A program made the position numbers and the translations under genes. A DNA stretch of 62,000 bases, from the NCBI GenBank assembly GCA_963575745.1, contig CAUYUJ010017866.1, positions 1-62,000 on the forward strand. Direction: 5' to 3'. The notes beneath the pieces are model-generated. The model had not been told where the DNA came from and searched no databases. It was given only the letters and a program-made list of their open reading frames with translations. How positions within the stretch are numbered: position 1 is the stretch's first letter; every line of letters starts with the position of its first letter. Source of the stretch: Prorocentrum cordatum (lineage: Eukaryota > Sar > Dinophyceae > Prorocentrales > Prorocentraceae). This document shows, one piece after another, positions 41,105 through 51,115 of the stretch.

Positions 41105-41660
41105 CAAAGCCTCCTTGGGGAAAGGCCTCCATCTCGAGTTTTCAGTGCTTTGGAGGTCTTGGGGGCACGGCGGGATGGCAAGGATCCTTCCGCCCCGCGT
41201 CGCGATCTCCTCACCTCGCGGACTCCCCCGAGGTCTCACCCCTTCCCCAAGACCAGCGTCTCGCCCGAGTCGCCTCTCGCCGGCCTCGGGGCTCGGCGGG
41301 GGCGCCCCCCGGAGGCCGGAGATGGGCAATAGCCGTCCGCCGCGATGTCCCTCGCGACGCGAGGGGGCCCGGGTAGAAGGGAGCACGGCCCATCGCCAAA
41401 CATCGCGACTATTAGAGCCGGACCCTGAGATCCTGGCGTTGCAGTGTTTTCACAGCCGCCGTTTTCGCTCGAGCTCGGGCCCCGGGACCCTCACAGACCG
41501 GTCGGGCTCGGAAAATGACGCAGAAAGATGGGGTCTGGGGGTCTTTGCGCGATTTTTTGCGATGTCGCATTTTTTTTTTGCAACGTCGGATCTCAGGGGA
41601 GACCCCGTGCTTCTGAGTCAAGCAGTGGCGAAGCGTCTCGGCTCGCCTGTAGGCCCACCA
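41105..41660. other. Unassigned GC-rich stretch
   Basis: Open frames on both strands, none with recognisable motifs. A short T run lies at 41570-41580. Confidence 0.35.
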
Positions 41661-41666
41661 AAGAAT

Positions 41667-41780
41667 GTTCTAAGAACCTTGTGTGCGTTGCACGAAATGT
41701 TCTCGGAACATGTTTGGCTGGGACTGTCTCGTTTTAACACATCGTGTTTATGTTCAAAGAACATTGTTGTTCTTCGAACA
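41667..41780. promoter_or_regulatory. Cluster of TGTTC-N3-GAACA palindromes
   Basis: Five palindromes share one half-site: GTTCTAAGAAC (41667-41677), ATGTTC-TCG-GAACAT (41697-41711), TGTTC-AAA-GAACA (41751-41763), AGAACA-TTGT-TGTTCT (41758-41773) and TGTTC-TTC-GAACA (41768-41780). The last three overlap, so their hairpins would exclude each other. A protein-binding or structural role is only a guess. Confidence 0.4.
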
Positions 41781-42088
41781 TGTTGGGGTTCTACGAAAAT
41801 CTCGTGGTAGGCCTATAGGAATGCCGGGACTGTCGGTCCCTGCTCAATTGAGGCATTTTACGGGCTGGGTGGATATGTGACGGCCCCCCGGGCCAGAAAC
41901 TGGGCGAGAGCACTCGGCGCAAAGAAAAAAGCACCACGCTCGGATCTCGGGGCGCCTGGAAGTCGAAAAAAAACGGCAGGACTGAGAGGATCAGAGATCC
42001 GTCCGAGCCCCACAGGCTGGAGCTCACTCGCGACCCCCGGCGGGATCTGCCCGTCCCGAAAGACCGCCTTGCCGTCCCGACAATAGCC
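41781..42088. other. Unassigned GC-rich stretch
   Basis: No gene or clear repeat seen. Confidence 0.4.
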
Positions 42089-42261
42089 TTAAGTCGGGCC
42101 TGTCCCTCTACAGGGGGAATATTCACAAATAGTGAAAAAATAGTCTGGGGACGATGTTGTGGTCTTTTTTTTATTATTATTTTGAGGTATTTTTGTTTTT
42201 CGGGGGGGTATTTGTCACACTTCGCCTAAAGTCCGCCTGTAGGGGGACATGCCCGACCTAA
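42089..42261. mobile_element. MITE-like element, copy 1
   Basis: 173 bp. Left end TTAAGTCGGGCCTGTCCCTC, then TACAGGGGGAATATTCA. Right end CCTGTAGGGGGACATGCCCG, then ACCTAA. The ends are inverted repeats of about 24 bp. The A/T-rich core carries TAGTCTGGGGACGAT. No flanking duplication is apparent in this copy. Confidence 0.75.
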
Positions 42262-43080
42262 TCATACTCTTTCCGCGGCCCAGCGGGGCCTAGTCAGCGG
42301 GGGCCCCCCCGACGCCGGAAGCGACGAAAACTCCCCGTCTCGCCCTGGCCCTGGCTGATGCAGGGCCAGGGCTTTGCAGGCGGGCCTGCGCGTCTGCCGT
42401 TGCATGATGCCAAAAAAATGGTCCTCGGTGATGGGTCCGCCGCACGTGGGTTCATCTCCCGATTGTAAAGGCCTGACGGCTGGTGCCGCCGGCCCTGAAA
42501 GACATCGACGACGACCAGGAGGGGGAGGAGGAGGAGGAGAAGGAGGAGGAGGAGGAGGAAATAAGAAGGAGGAGATAAGGAGGAGGAGGAGGAGGAGGCA
42601 ATGGACTCCCCCCTGGGAACCTTCCCCCCTGGGGAGCAGGACCAGAAGGAGGACCGGCACGGGAGCGGGGAGGGGAGGGGGAGGAGGACCCCCGGGGACG
42701 GATGGTTCGTCTCCCGATCTGCAGTGTCTGCCGGGCGTGGTCTTGCAAAAGCCCAGTGGTTCGGCGTTTTCGTGTTCGGTTGAGCTGTTCCGCCTCGGCC
42801 TGCGGGCCATTGGTTCAGGAGGGAAAAACACACACAGACACGATGAATCGTGGATTCCCCAGGACATACGGGAAAATATGGGAAGTGGGGGGGGGGAAAA
42901 AAAACCAGAAGATATGGGAAAATAGTGGGGAATCGTGTCATTTGTGTGTATCTATTTGTGTGTCCTTGGGCCCCTTCAATTGTTTCTTCCGCCCGCACCG
43001 CAAGTGAATCGGAACTCACTGGGGGTGCGGGCCGATCCTTTTTCCTGTTCTCGGACATGCCCCTGCACAAACGATGATCG
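42262..43080. other. Unassigned stretch with GAG microsatellite
   Basis: Contains a GGA triplet tract (42515-42600) and GC-rich unique sequence, with two similar CGTCTCCCGATC-type segments (42453 and 42708). No gene supported. Confidence 0.4.
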
Positions 43081-43104
43081 GCGGCGAGCGAGGGGGGGGA
43101 GTGA

Positions 43105-43255
43105 GAAGGTGCGGGCCTTCTCAGAAGGCTCGGAAGTCCCCTGGCCTTCTGAGAAGTTTTCAAAGCGTTCCCCGAAGACAAGGAGATCTTCTCAGAAGGC
43201 GCGAGGGCTTCTGATAAGTCATGCCGCCTTCTGAGAAGGCCTTCTCCTTATCATT
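43105..43255. repeat. CTTCTGAGAAG palindrome cluster
   Basis: Four copies of CTTCTCAGAAG or CTTCTGAGAAG within 150 bp. The same motif clusters at 49548-49650. Confidence 0.7.
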
Positions 43256-43580
43256 TCCCCCCCTCGCTCGTCGCCAAGATAAGCGATGCGACAAAGTTGG
43301 GCGTAGAGTTCCGCCTCGGACAAAAGAGTTCAGGGCGGCGAGTTCCGCAACAACAGAGCAGGGTGGACACGGCGACGGCAAAGAGTCGGGCGGGCATCGA
43401 CCTCGCAGGAGCTTGACGAGTCGGGCGGGGACTTCCGCCCCACCTGCACGGAGTCGCGCAGAAGAAAGCGGGGCGCACCTGTAGCCCCGGGGGAGGGGTC
43501 TCGGGCCGGGCCCTTCCTTTGGTGTTTTTTCCCCCCAGGCGCGCAGCTGGAATCGAGGCGCAGCGGGGGCTGATCAGCGT
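43256..43580. other. Unassigned GC-rich stretch
   Basis: No gene or clear repeat. Repeated GAGTTCCGC/GACTTCCGCC-type words are too irregular to call. Confidence 0.35.
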
Positions 43581-43587
43581 CTTAGGC

Positions 43588-43747
43588 TTATGTCGGGCCT
43601 GTCCCTCTACAGGAGGAATATTCAAAAATAGTTACAACATAGTCTGGGGACGATTTTTTAAACTATGTTTGACTATGTTTGAAGATGTTTCGACGGATTC
43701 TTATTTTTCGTCCAAAATCCGCCTGTAGGGGGACATGCCCAACCTAA
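43588..43747. mobile_element. MITE-like element, copy 2
   Basis: 160 bp. Left end TTATGTCGGGCCTGTCCCTC, then TACAGG. Right end CCTGTAGGGGGACATGCCCA, then ACCTAA. The 8 bases on the left (TCTTAGGC, 43580-43587) match the 8 on the right (GCTTAGGC, 43748-43755) at 7 positions, consistent with an 8-bp target duplication. Confidence 0.8.
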
Positions 43748-43757
43748 GCTTAGGCCT

Positions 43758-43912
43758 CGTTCTCCCTCTCTCTATCCCTCTCCCTCTCTCTTTCTCTCTC
43801 TCTCTTTTCCTCTCTCTCTCTCTCCCTTTCTCTCTCTCTCTCTCTCTCTTTTTTGTTTTCTCTCTCTCTCTCTCTCCCTCCCCCTCTCTCTCTCTGTCTC
43901 TTTCTCCAAGGC
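43758..43912. repeat. CT dinucleotide-rich tract
   Basis: TCTC runs with few interruptions. Confidence 0.9.
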
Positions 43913-44252
43913 TCCCTGCGTCAAGGCTTCGGCTCTGCGCCTCTCGCCCGCCAAGAGGTGGGGGGGGGCCTCTGCCAAGAGGGAGGAAGGAGCACTGCGG
44001 CACTGAAAAGATCGGTCCGCCCCCAGCTCCTTCCGCGTTTGGGAACGGCCAGAAAACTCAGAATCATCGGCTTCAGCCAGCTTCTTCGCCCGCCTCAACT
44101 GGCCCGCTCAACCGCCGAATCTTGGGCAACGAAAGCTGTACAGGTCCACTGCCCCCTGGACGGGCCCTTCCTGTGCCCAGGAGCCGACTGCACGGAGGGC
44201 GTGGCGCATACACCGCTGCTGGGTTCAGGCTGGGCCTGGCCATGGAGCAGTG
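43913..44252. other. Unassigned stretch before the 172-bp array
   Basis: No gene recognised on either strand. Confidence 0.35.
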
Positions 44253-47240
44253 GACATGTAGAGATCTCGTCGCTCGAGAGTCGGGCGACACAACCAGGGC
44301 AATACGGCGGGCTTGAGAGGATCAGTCCACCCACGGTCAAGATGGAACCAGCCATGATGGAACGAGCGAAACAGGACAGCAGGTAGCTGACCTGAGATAT
44401 GATGAGAGGGACGCCCAGGTCCAAAAGCACTCTTGCCTTGCAACGCTTGAGCCACATGGCTTGAGCCAACACGGCGGGCTTGAGAGGATCAGCCCACCCG
44501 CGGTCATGATGGAACCGGCTACGATGGAACGAGCGAAACAAGGACAGCCGTACACAGTAGCCGAACTGAGCTGCGATGAAAGCGACGCCCAGGTCCAAAG
44601 ACACTCTTGACGTTCAACGTTTTAGCCACATGGCTTGAGCCAACGCGGCGGGCTCGAGAGGATCAGTCCGCCCGCGGTCATGATGGAACCGGCCACGATG
44701 GAACAAGCGAAACAGGACAGCCGTACACAGTAGCCGAACTGAGCTGCGATGAGAGCGGCGCCCAGGTCCAAAGACGTTCTCGACTTTCAACGCTTGAGAT
44801 GGCTCGAGCCAGCGCGGCGGGCTCGAGAGGATCAGTCCGCCCGCGGCCGCCACGATGAAACGAGCGAAACAGGACAGCAGTACACAGTGGCCGAATTGAG
44901 CTGTGATGGGAGTGGCGCCCAGGTCCAAAGACACTCTCGACTTTCAACGCTTGAGATGGCTTGAGCCAACATGGCGGGCTTGAGAGGACCAGTCCGCCCG
45001 AAGCCACGATGGAACCGGCAACGATGGAACGAGCGAAGCAGGGAAGCCATATACAGTAGCCGAAATCCGTTGTGATGAGAGCGACGCCCAGGTCCAAAGA
45101 CGCTCTAACTATCAACGCGTGAGCCACATGGCTTGAGCCGGCGCGGTGGGCTTGAGAGGATCAGTCCGCCCGCGGCTATGTTGGAACCAGCCATGATGGG
45201 ACGAGCGAAACAGGACAGCAGCGCACAGTAGCCGAAATGAGCTGCGATGTTGCGACGCCCGGGTCCAAGGACACTCTCGACATCCAACGCTTGAGCCGCG
45301 TGGCTTGAGCCAGCGCGGCGGGCTTGCGAGGATCAGTCCGCCCGCGGCCGCGATGGAACTGGCCGCGATGGAATGAGCGAAACAGGACAGCAGTGCACAG
45401 TGGACGAACTGAGCTGCGATGAAAGCGACGCCCAGGCCCAAAGGCACTCTTGACTTTCAACGCTTGAGCCGCATGGCTCGAGCCAACGCGGCGGGCTCGA
45501 GAGGATCAGCTCGCCCGCGGCCATGATGGAATTGGCCGCGATGGAAAGAGCGAAACAGGGCAGCAGCGCACAGCAGCCGACCCTGGCTGCGATGAGAGCG
45601 ACGCCCAGGTCCAACAACACTCTCGACTTTCAACGCTTGAGCCACATGGCTTGAGGCAGCGCGGCGAGCTTGAGAAGATTAGCCCGCCCGCGGCCATGAT
45701 GGAACCGGCCGCGATGGAACGAGCGAAACCAGACTGCAGTGAGCAGCGGCCGGACTGACCTGCGATGAGAGCGACGCCCAGGTCCAAAGACATTCACGTT
45801 TCTCAATGATTGCGCCACATGGCTCGTGCCAGAACGGCGGGCTTGAGAGGGTCAGCCCGCCCGCGGCAACGCTGGGATTGGCCGCGATGGAACGAGCGAA
45901 ACAGGACAGCAGCACATAGTGGCCGAACTGAGCTGCGATGAGGGCGAGGCCCAGGTCCAAGGCGCTCTTGACTTTCAACGCTTGAGCCGCACGGCTTGAG
46001 CCAGCGCGGCGGGCTCGAGGGCATCAGTCCGCCCGCGGCCAAGATGGAACTGGCCGCGATGGAACGAGCGAAGCAAGGCAGCAGCGCGCAGCGCCCGAAC
46101 TGAGACGCGATGAGGGCGACGCCCAGGTCCAGGGGCGCTCTTGACTTCCAACGCTTGAGCCGCATGGCTTGAGCCGACGCGGCGGGCTTGAGAGGAACAG
46201 AGGCCGCCCGCGGCCGAGATGGAATTGGCCGCGAGGGAACGGGCGAAACAGGACAGAAATGCGCAGTGGCTGACCTGAGCTGCGATGAGAGCGGCGCCCA
46301 GGTCCAAAGACAGACTTGACTTTCAACGCTTGAGCCACATGGCTTGAGCCAACATGGCGGGCTCGGGAGGATGAGTCCGCCCGCGGCCATGATGGAGCCG
46401 GCCGCGATGGGGCGAGCGAAACAGGACAGCAGCGCACAGTGGCCGAACCTGGCTGCGATGAGAGCGACGCCCAGGCCCAAAGACACTCTTGACTTTCAAC
46501 TCTTGTGCCGCGCGGTTTGAGCCAAACGGCGGGCTTGAGAGGGCCAGTCCGCCCGCGGTCGCGATGGAAACGGCCGCGATGGAAAGAGCGAAACACGGAC
46601 AGCAGCACGCAGTGACCGAATTGACTTGCGATGAGAGCGACGCCCAGGTCCAAAGACACACTGACTTTCAACGCTTGAGCCGCATGGCTGAAGCCAGCGC
46701 GGTGGGCTTGAGAGGACCAGGCCGCCCGCGGTCATGATGGAACAGGCCATGGTGGAGCGATCGAAACAAGGACAGCGCCGCACAGTGGCCAAACTGAGCT
46801 GCGATGTTGCGACTCCCTGGTCCAAAGACACTCTTGCCTTGCAACGCTTGAGCCGCATGGCTTGAGCCAGTACTGCGGGCTTGAGAGGATCAGCCCACCC
46901 GCGGTCATGGTGGAACCAGCCATGATGGAACGAGCGAAACAAGGACAGCAGCACACAGTAATCGAACTGAGATGCGATGAGAGCGACGCCCAGGTCCAAG
47001 GACGCTCTTGATTTTCAACGCTTGAGCCACATGGCTTGAGCCAGCGCGGCGGGCTTGAGAGGATCAGTCCACCCGCGGTCATGATTTAACCGGCCATGAT
47101 GGAACGAGCGAAGCAGGACAGCAGCACACAGTGGCCGAACTTAGCTGCGATGTTGCGACGCCCTGGTCCAAAGACACTCGTGACTCGCAGCGCTTGAGCC
47201 AAGTGGCCTGAGCCAACACGGCGGACTTGAAGGGACCCGT
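44253..47240 (-). repeat. 172-bp tandem array carrying DinoSL relicts
   Basis: About 17 monomers with a mean spacing of 172 bp, judged by GACGCCCAGGTCCAA (44409 to 47158). Nearly every monomer includes two adjacent leader-like segments; the best is at 46329-46361 (CTTGAGCCACATGG then CTTGAGCCAACATGGCGGG). These match the reverse complement of a leader followed by a truncated leader. On the minus strand each monomer reads a hydrophobic stretch (DLGVALIAAQFGHC, LLSCFARSIAAGSI, MAAGGLILSSPP) that resembles a membrane segment. Because 172 is not a multiple of 3, it cannot continue across monomers. The array starts with a segment at 44253 (ACATGTAGAGATCTCGTCG) found again at 47564. Confidence 0.8.
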
Positions 47241-47562
47241 CAGCCCGCGGCCCAGGCCATGGTTCGCTCGCGACCCCGCTTCTGCTGGCGGAAGTTGGTG
47301 GAAAGGTGGCGGAAGGTGGCGGAAGTAAGACATGCGCTTCCAAGAGATCATCATCGGGGGTGGACAGAACCCCCACCCTGAGACGTCGATTCGTGAATGG
47401 TCTGTTTTCGGTTCTCGAGAGGACGCCGCGGCCGTCATTTTCCAGGCTTGCGCCCGCCAGGTGTGGTCCCGAGGTCCTTTTCACTAAACCACGTTTTGCT
47501 AAAGGAGGTTTCCGTCCATCCCTGAAGATACAATTATGGGGTTCGGAGTTTCAGGAATCCGC
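47241..47562. other. Unassigned spacer between array segments
   Basis: Short GGTGGCGGAAG repeats at 47290-47330. Otherwise unique, with no gene. Confidence 0.4.
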
Positions 47563-47762
47563 CATGTAGAGATCTCATCGCCCGAGAATCGGGCGACACA
47601 TCTCGGGCAACACGGCGGGCTTGAGGGGATCAGTCCGCCCGCGGCCATGATGGAGTTGGCCATGACGGAATAAACGAAATAGAACAGCAGTTCACGGTAG
47701 CCGAATTGAGACGTGGTGAGAGCGACGCCCAGGTCCAAAGGCATTGAATTTACCGCGCTTGA
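47563..47762 (-). repeat. Restart of the 172-bp array, cut by the gap
   Basis: CATGTAGAGATCTCATCGC matches the start of the main array (44254), followed by GGCGGGCTTGAGGGGATCAG and GACGCCCAGGTCCAA. The N run begins within this first unit. Confidence 0.8.
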
Positions 47763-47862
47763 NNNNNNNNNNNNNNNNNNNNNNNNNNNNNNNNNNNNNN
47801 NNNNNNNNNNNNNNNNNNNNNNNNNNNNNNNNNNNNNNNNNNNNNNNNNNNNNNNNNNNNNN
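47763..47862. other. Assembly gap of 100 N
   Basis: Exactly 100 N, the usual placeholder for unknown length. Reading frames across it are meaningless. A CTC tract (47863-47890) abuts its right side. Confidence 0.99.
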
Positions 47863-47890
47863 CTCCTCCTCCTCCTCCTCCTCCTCCTCT

Positions 47891-48596
47891 TCTCCCTCCT
47901 CGCCCTCCCCTCCTCGGGTCGCCTACGGCCCCGGGGGAAACCGTACAGCCCAGGCCTCCATGCATGTCCAGAAAAGGGTCGGGGCCGGTGGGGTGCTGTG
48001 ATGCGTTCTCGGCGCCCGGGTTCTGCTCTTGGCGCCTGCGGGGCCATCGAACAGCTGCCCAGGAACCAAGGACGAGCAAGACCGTCCCTCTGAAGGTGCC
48101 GAGAGCTCGGGGGATGGACCGAAAGCGGGCCGAAACGGCCATACCCCTCTCGTCGCCGCCGTTGGACGCGGCTCGAGGAACTGTCCAGCATGGACCCCGC
48201 GAGGGGGTCCAGGGATGCGTTCTTGGACGGATCTGGGTTGGTGGGGGGGGGGTGAGGGGGTGTGCCGTTCCTCCTGCACGTGGGCAACCACTGGACCAGG
48301 GTGCGGTGAACCTGCGCTGGCCAGAATTTGTTAGGTAGGTGCGCGTTGATTTTATTGGTGCAACTCTGTGTTTTTCCAGGCCGTGTGAACTTTCGGGGGC
48401 GCCGCTGGGCGGGCTTCCCCCTGTGCACCATGAGTTGCCGCCGCTGGTCTCTCCAATTTCTGTTCTAACGTTTCCCGCTCGCATTCTCGCTCGCTCCCTT
48501 CCGCCCTCCCTGTCTCTCCAGGAGGGGCGGGCAGGCGCGACTGGCCCAGGGGGGGGACCATCAAGGCCCACTCGGGCCTACATCGCCGATCTGCCC
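47891..48596. other. Unassigned GC-rich stretch
   Basis: No gene recognised. Frames are open on both strands, with a G run at 48241-48250 and a C/T-rich segment at 48470-48520. Confidence 0.4.
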
Positions 48597-48755
48597 TGAA
48601 GTCGGGCCTGTCCCTGTACAGGGGGATATTCAAAAATAATCAGAAAATAGTCTGGGGGTGATTGTTGGATCATTTTCGAGCATTTGTTTTGCATTTTGGG
48701 GGTATGTTTAATTCTTCGTCCAAAATCCGCCTGTAAGGGGACACGCCCGACCTAA
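48597..48755. mobile_element. MITE-like element, copy 3
   Basis: 159 bp. Left end TGAAGTCGGGCCTGTCCCTG, then TACAGGGGG. Right end CCTGTAAGGGGACACGCCCG, then ACCTAA. Flanking octamers ATCTGCCC (48589-48596) and AACTACCC (48756-48763) agree at 6 of 8. Confidence 0.75.
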
Positions 48756-48758
48756 AAC

Positions 48759-48894
48759 TACCCAGAGGATCCAGACACTCAAGATTCGATGTCAAAGCCT
48801 CCACTTGGGAGGAAGTAGCTTTCAGGATAGAAGGAAAAACGCATCCCGAATGTAGGCTGAACCTCCATTCAGGAGGGTCTCGATTCTCTGGGTA
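48759..48894. repeat. 136-bp foldback next to MITE copy 3
   Basis: TACCCAGAGGATC (48759-48771) and GATTCTCTGGGTA (48882-48894) pair at 12 of 13. Inside are CCTCCACTTGGGAGG and CCTCCATTCAGGAGG, each a hairpin. Confidence 0.6.
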
Positions 48895-49680
48895 TGCGTG
48901 GTTGCCCCGGCCCGCCCAAGAACGCGCGTTTCCGCCATTGGGGCCCTGTCGCCGATTCGCATTGGCGAGGAATCGTCGACTCCAGGGTCCACTGTTACCA
49001 CTCGAGTGTTTCTAGAGAGGTGTTCGACGTCTCCCGATGCCTACGCGGAGGGGTCCCAGGGGTGTTCTGGGGGTCCCCGCGGAGGCCTCCAGGCTAGGCC
49101 TCCCAAATGTGATCCGAGCAGATGGACTTGGAGGATCACGCCCTGACGCCGATGCGTCGGCGATACGGCGAGATGTGAAGATAGCCCGATTTTCTCCACG
49201 CTGACGTCGCTGATGAATCGCCGATGCTTCCGATGCATCGGCGATGCGGCGCGATCCTCCGACCCCGTCTCTTGCTCGGGCCCCATCTCGGGAGGCCTCT
49301 GCATCTGAAAGGCCTCGGGAGGCCTTTCAGCGGCCCCCGAAGGCCTTCGAGGGCGGCCCCGAAGGCCCTCGGAGGCTTCATCGTCGCTCTCATCCCCAGA
49401 GGATCGAGAGCCCCCTTCAAAACGGAGGTTCGACCTCCGTGGTGGATTGTTGTTTCCTCCAGCATGGAGGCTCGACTTCCACGTCGGAGGCTTGCGATCC
49501 TCTGTGTCCTTATCGGCGGCGCACCCAGGGGGGAAGGCAGAGGGGACGGCCTTCTGAGAAGCTTTACGAGCCTTCTCCGAAGACAGAGACGGCTCCTCAG
49601 AAAGTCTGAGGGCTTCTGAGAAGCCCCGCAGCCTTTTAAGAAGGTCTGCCCCCTCTCGTTTCGGCTGGTGAGCAAAGTCC
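48895..49680. repeat. Palindrome-rich stretch
   Basis: Holds GATGCATCGGCGATGCGGCG-type repeats (49150-49255), a 26-bp palindrome at 49305-49330 (12-bp arms, CTGAAAGGCCTC/GAGGCCTTTCAG) and a CTTCTGAGAAG cluster at 49548-49650. No gene. Confidence 0.5.
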
Positions 49681-50125
49681 TGTACCTTCGATGTTGATTA
49701 ATTTGAACACCTCCGTGCGCCCCCGATTCGATATTGGCGGGCTGCGCCGCGACGTGTTGATCTATCGACCAGCTGAAATTCTGTGCCCCGCTGGCGATGC
49801 CAACCAACATAGCATTGGGGGCAGGAACGGCGCGTTGAAGTGTGCGCCGGCACCGCGGTCGTGCGGGTGGTGCAGGAATTTGTCCATCAGCCGTTCCCCC
49901 CGCATCGCGCCGCCGATTTTGGTCCTTCCTGACCCCCCCCGTGGGAGCAGGAAGCACACCATCGCCACCACCACCACCCGGGGGGATCCAGGATGTGATC
50001 TGCGAGGTGCAGGCGTCATGATGTCCTGCGAGAGCGCCCGAAACAACATACGGTCAAGACGCTTCAAGAAGGACCACATCAGGCTCAGGATGGGCTCAGG
50101 TTTCCGGGCCGTTCCTTAGACTTGT
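49681..50125 (-). other. Weak coding-like stretch, unidentified
   Basis: The minus strand reads MWSFLKRLDRMLFRALSQDI from 50079, then APRRSHPGSPRVVVVAMVCF. A second frame reads FSWSIDQHVAAQPANIESGA near 49790-49730. It could be a gene or retroelement remnant. No family is recognised and the evidence is thin. Confidence 0.2.
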
Positions 50126-50745
50126 GCCGTGAATCCTGCTTGTTGCCTAGGCCCGCCGTGGCCGGAAAAGCCCCTTCGTTCCGTATTATGCGTTCATTCT
50201 AGTAGCACGATGATTGTACACCACCGCCACCTTTGACCACCCTCTGCCTCTATCCTCTAGGCGGTGGTGGTGGTGGTGGTGGTGCGTGCCCAGACATTTG
50301 GCCGCTCCCAGTTTTTCGCCGCGGGGGCCCCGGACCACTTCCCCAGGGCTGGTTTTTCTTTCCGAATCGTTTTTTGACGGTCCCGAGGCCCAGCGTGGGC
50401 CCCCGGAGACCGAAAGCGGCCACAAATCGCTTGCTCCAATGTTTTTTGGGAGCGTCGGATCTCTGGGTTTCCTTCTACCTACCCTTGTCCTCCTCCTTCG
50501 TGACCACCGCGTGGAAGAGCTCGATGGTGGTGGTGCGTTTCCAAGGGCATCCTCGAGGGCGCAAAGTTGTTATTCGCGCTCCGCGGTTCGGCTCCGATTC
50601 CTCCTCCTGTTCTCCTCTGGGGGGGCGGCGCGAGAGCGCGAAGTGTTTCGCGCTTCGCGCAGCGCGAGAGCGCGAAGTTGGGCGCCCTTGGTTTCCTTCT
50701 CCCTAGCCTCGTCCTCCTCCTCCTCCTCCTCCTCCTCCTCCTCCT
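50126..50745. other. Unassigned; left half of an inverted duplication
   Basis: Bases 50321-50468 are similar to the reverse complement of 51749-51900 (shared CGGACCACTTCCCC, TTGACGGTCCCGAG, GGATCTCTGGGT). A GGT tract is at 50262-50283 and a CTC tract at 50711-50745. No gene. Confidence 0.5.
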
Positions 50746-50825
50746 TGGCTATTGTGGGGCATTTGTTGGGTATGCTTTCGATTTTTCGCCCAAAATCCCC
50801 CTGTGGGGGGACATGCTCGACCTAA
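50746..50825. mobile_element. MITE-like element, right half only
   Basis: CGCCCAAAATCCCCCTGTGG, then GGGGACATGCTCGACCTAA, matches the right ends of the complete copies. The left half is missing and a CTC microsatellite takes its place. CCCTAGCCTCGTCCTCC occurs on both sides (50701 and 50826). Confidence 0.65.
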
Positions 50826-50952
50826 CCCTAGCCTCGTCCTCCTCCTCCTCCTCCTTCGTGGCTGGCGCGTGGCAGAGCTATAAGGTCCACTGGGCGAGGC
50901 TCCTCCGGCGGGCACGGCCCCGCAGGGCTGCCGCCGCCGCCCTCTTCCCATG

Positions 50953-51115
50953 TTGAGGTCGGGCCTGTCCCTCTACAGGAGGAGTATTCCAAAATAGTCA
51001 AAACATTGTATGGGGACAATTTCTCAACACACTTGTGTTGACCATTTTGGGGTATTTTTTGACTATTTTTCGGTTGCGTTCAAAATCCGCCTGTAGAAGG
51101 ACAGGCCCGACCTAA
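50953..51115. mobile_element. MITE-like element, copy 4
   Basis: 163 bp. Left end TTGAGGTCGGGCCTGTCCCT, then CTACAGG. Right end CCTGTAGAAGGACAGGCCCG, then ACCTAA. Flanks TCCCATG (50946-50952) and TCCGATG (51116-51122) agree at 6 of 7. Confidence 0.8.

Noticed and set aside
41667-41780. Heat-shock element or steroid-type response element
   Set aside because: Spacing of TTC and GAA is three bases, not the two of heat-shock elements, and one palindrome has a 4-base spacer. Nuclear receptors are not expected in this organism group.
42089-42261. The inverted-repeat units as Rho-independent terminators or riboswitches
   Set aside because: Ends are conserved across copies with flanking octamer duplications and the ends are 150 bp apart, which fits a transposable element, not a terminator hairpin.
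44095-46999. Hydrophobic minus-strand frames in the 172-bp array as a tandem membrane-protein gene
   Set aside because: The 172-bp period breaks the frame at every unit and stops are common. At most one ancestral exon may have been amplified.
44448-47240. The 172-bp units as DinoSL RNA genes
   Set aside because: After the leader-like segment the sequence reads GCTCAAGCG, not a GT splice donor, and the leader is doubled and mutated. Relicts fit better.
47499-48571. Minus- and plus-strand frames across the N run
   Set aside because: They depend on 100 unknown bases and on an arbitrary gap length.
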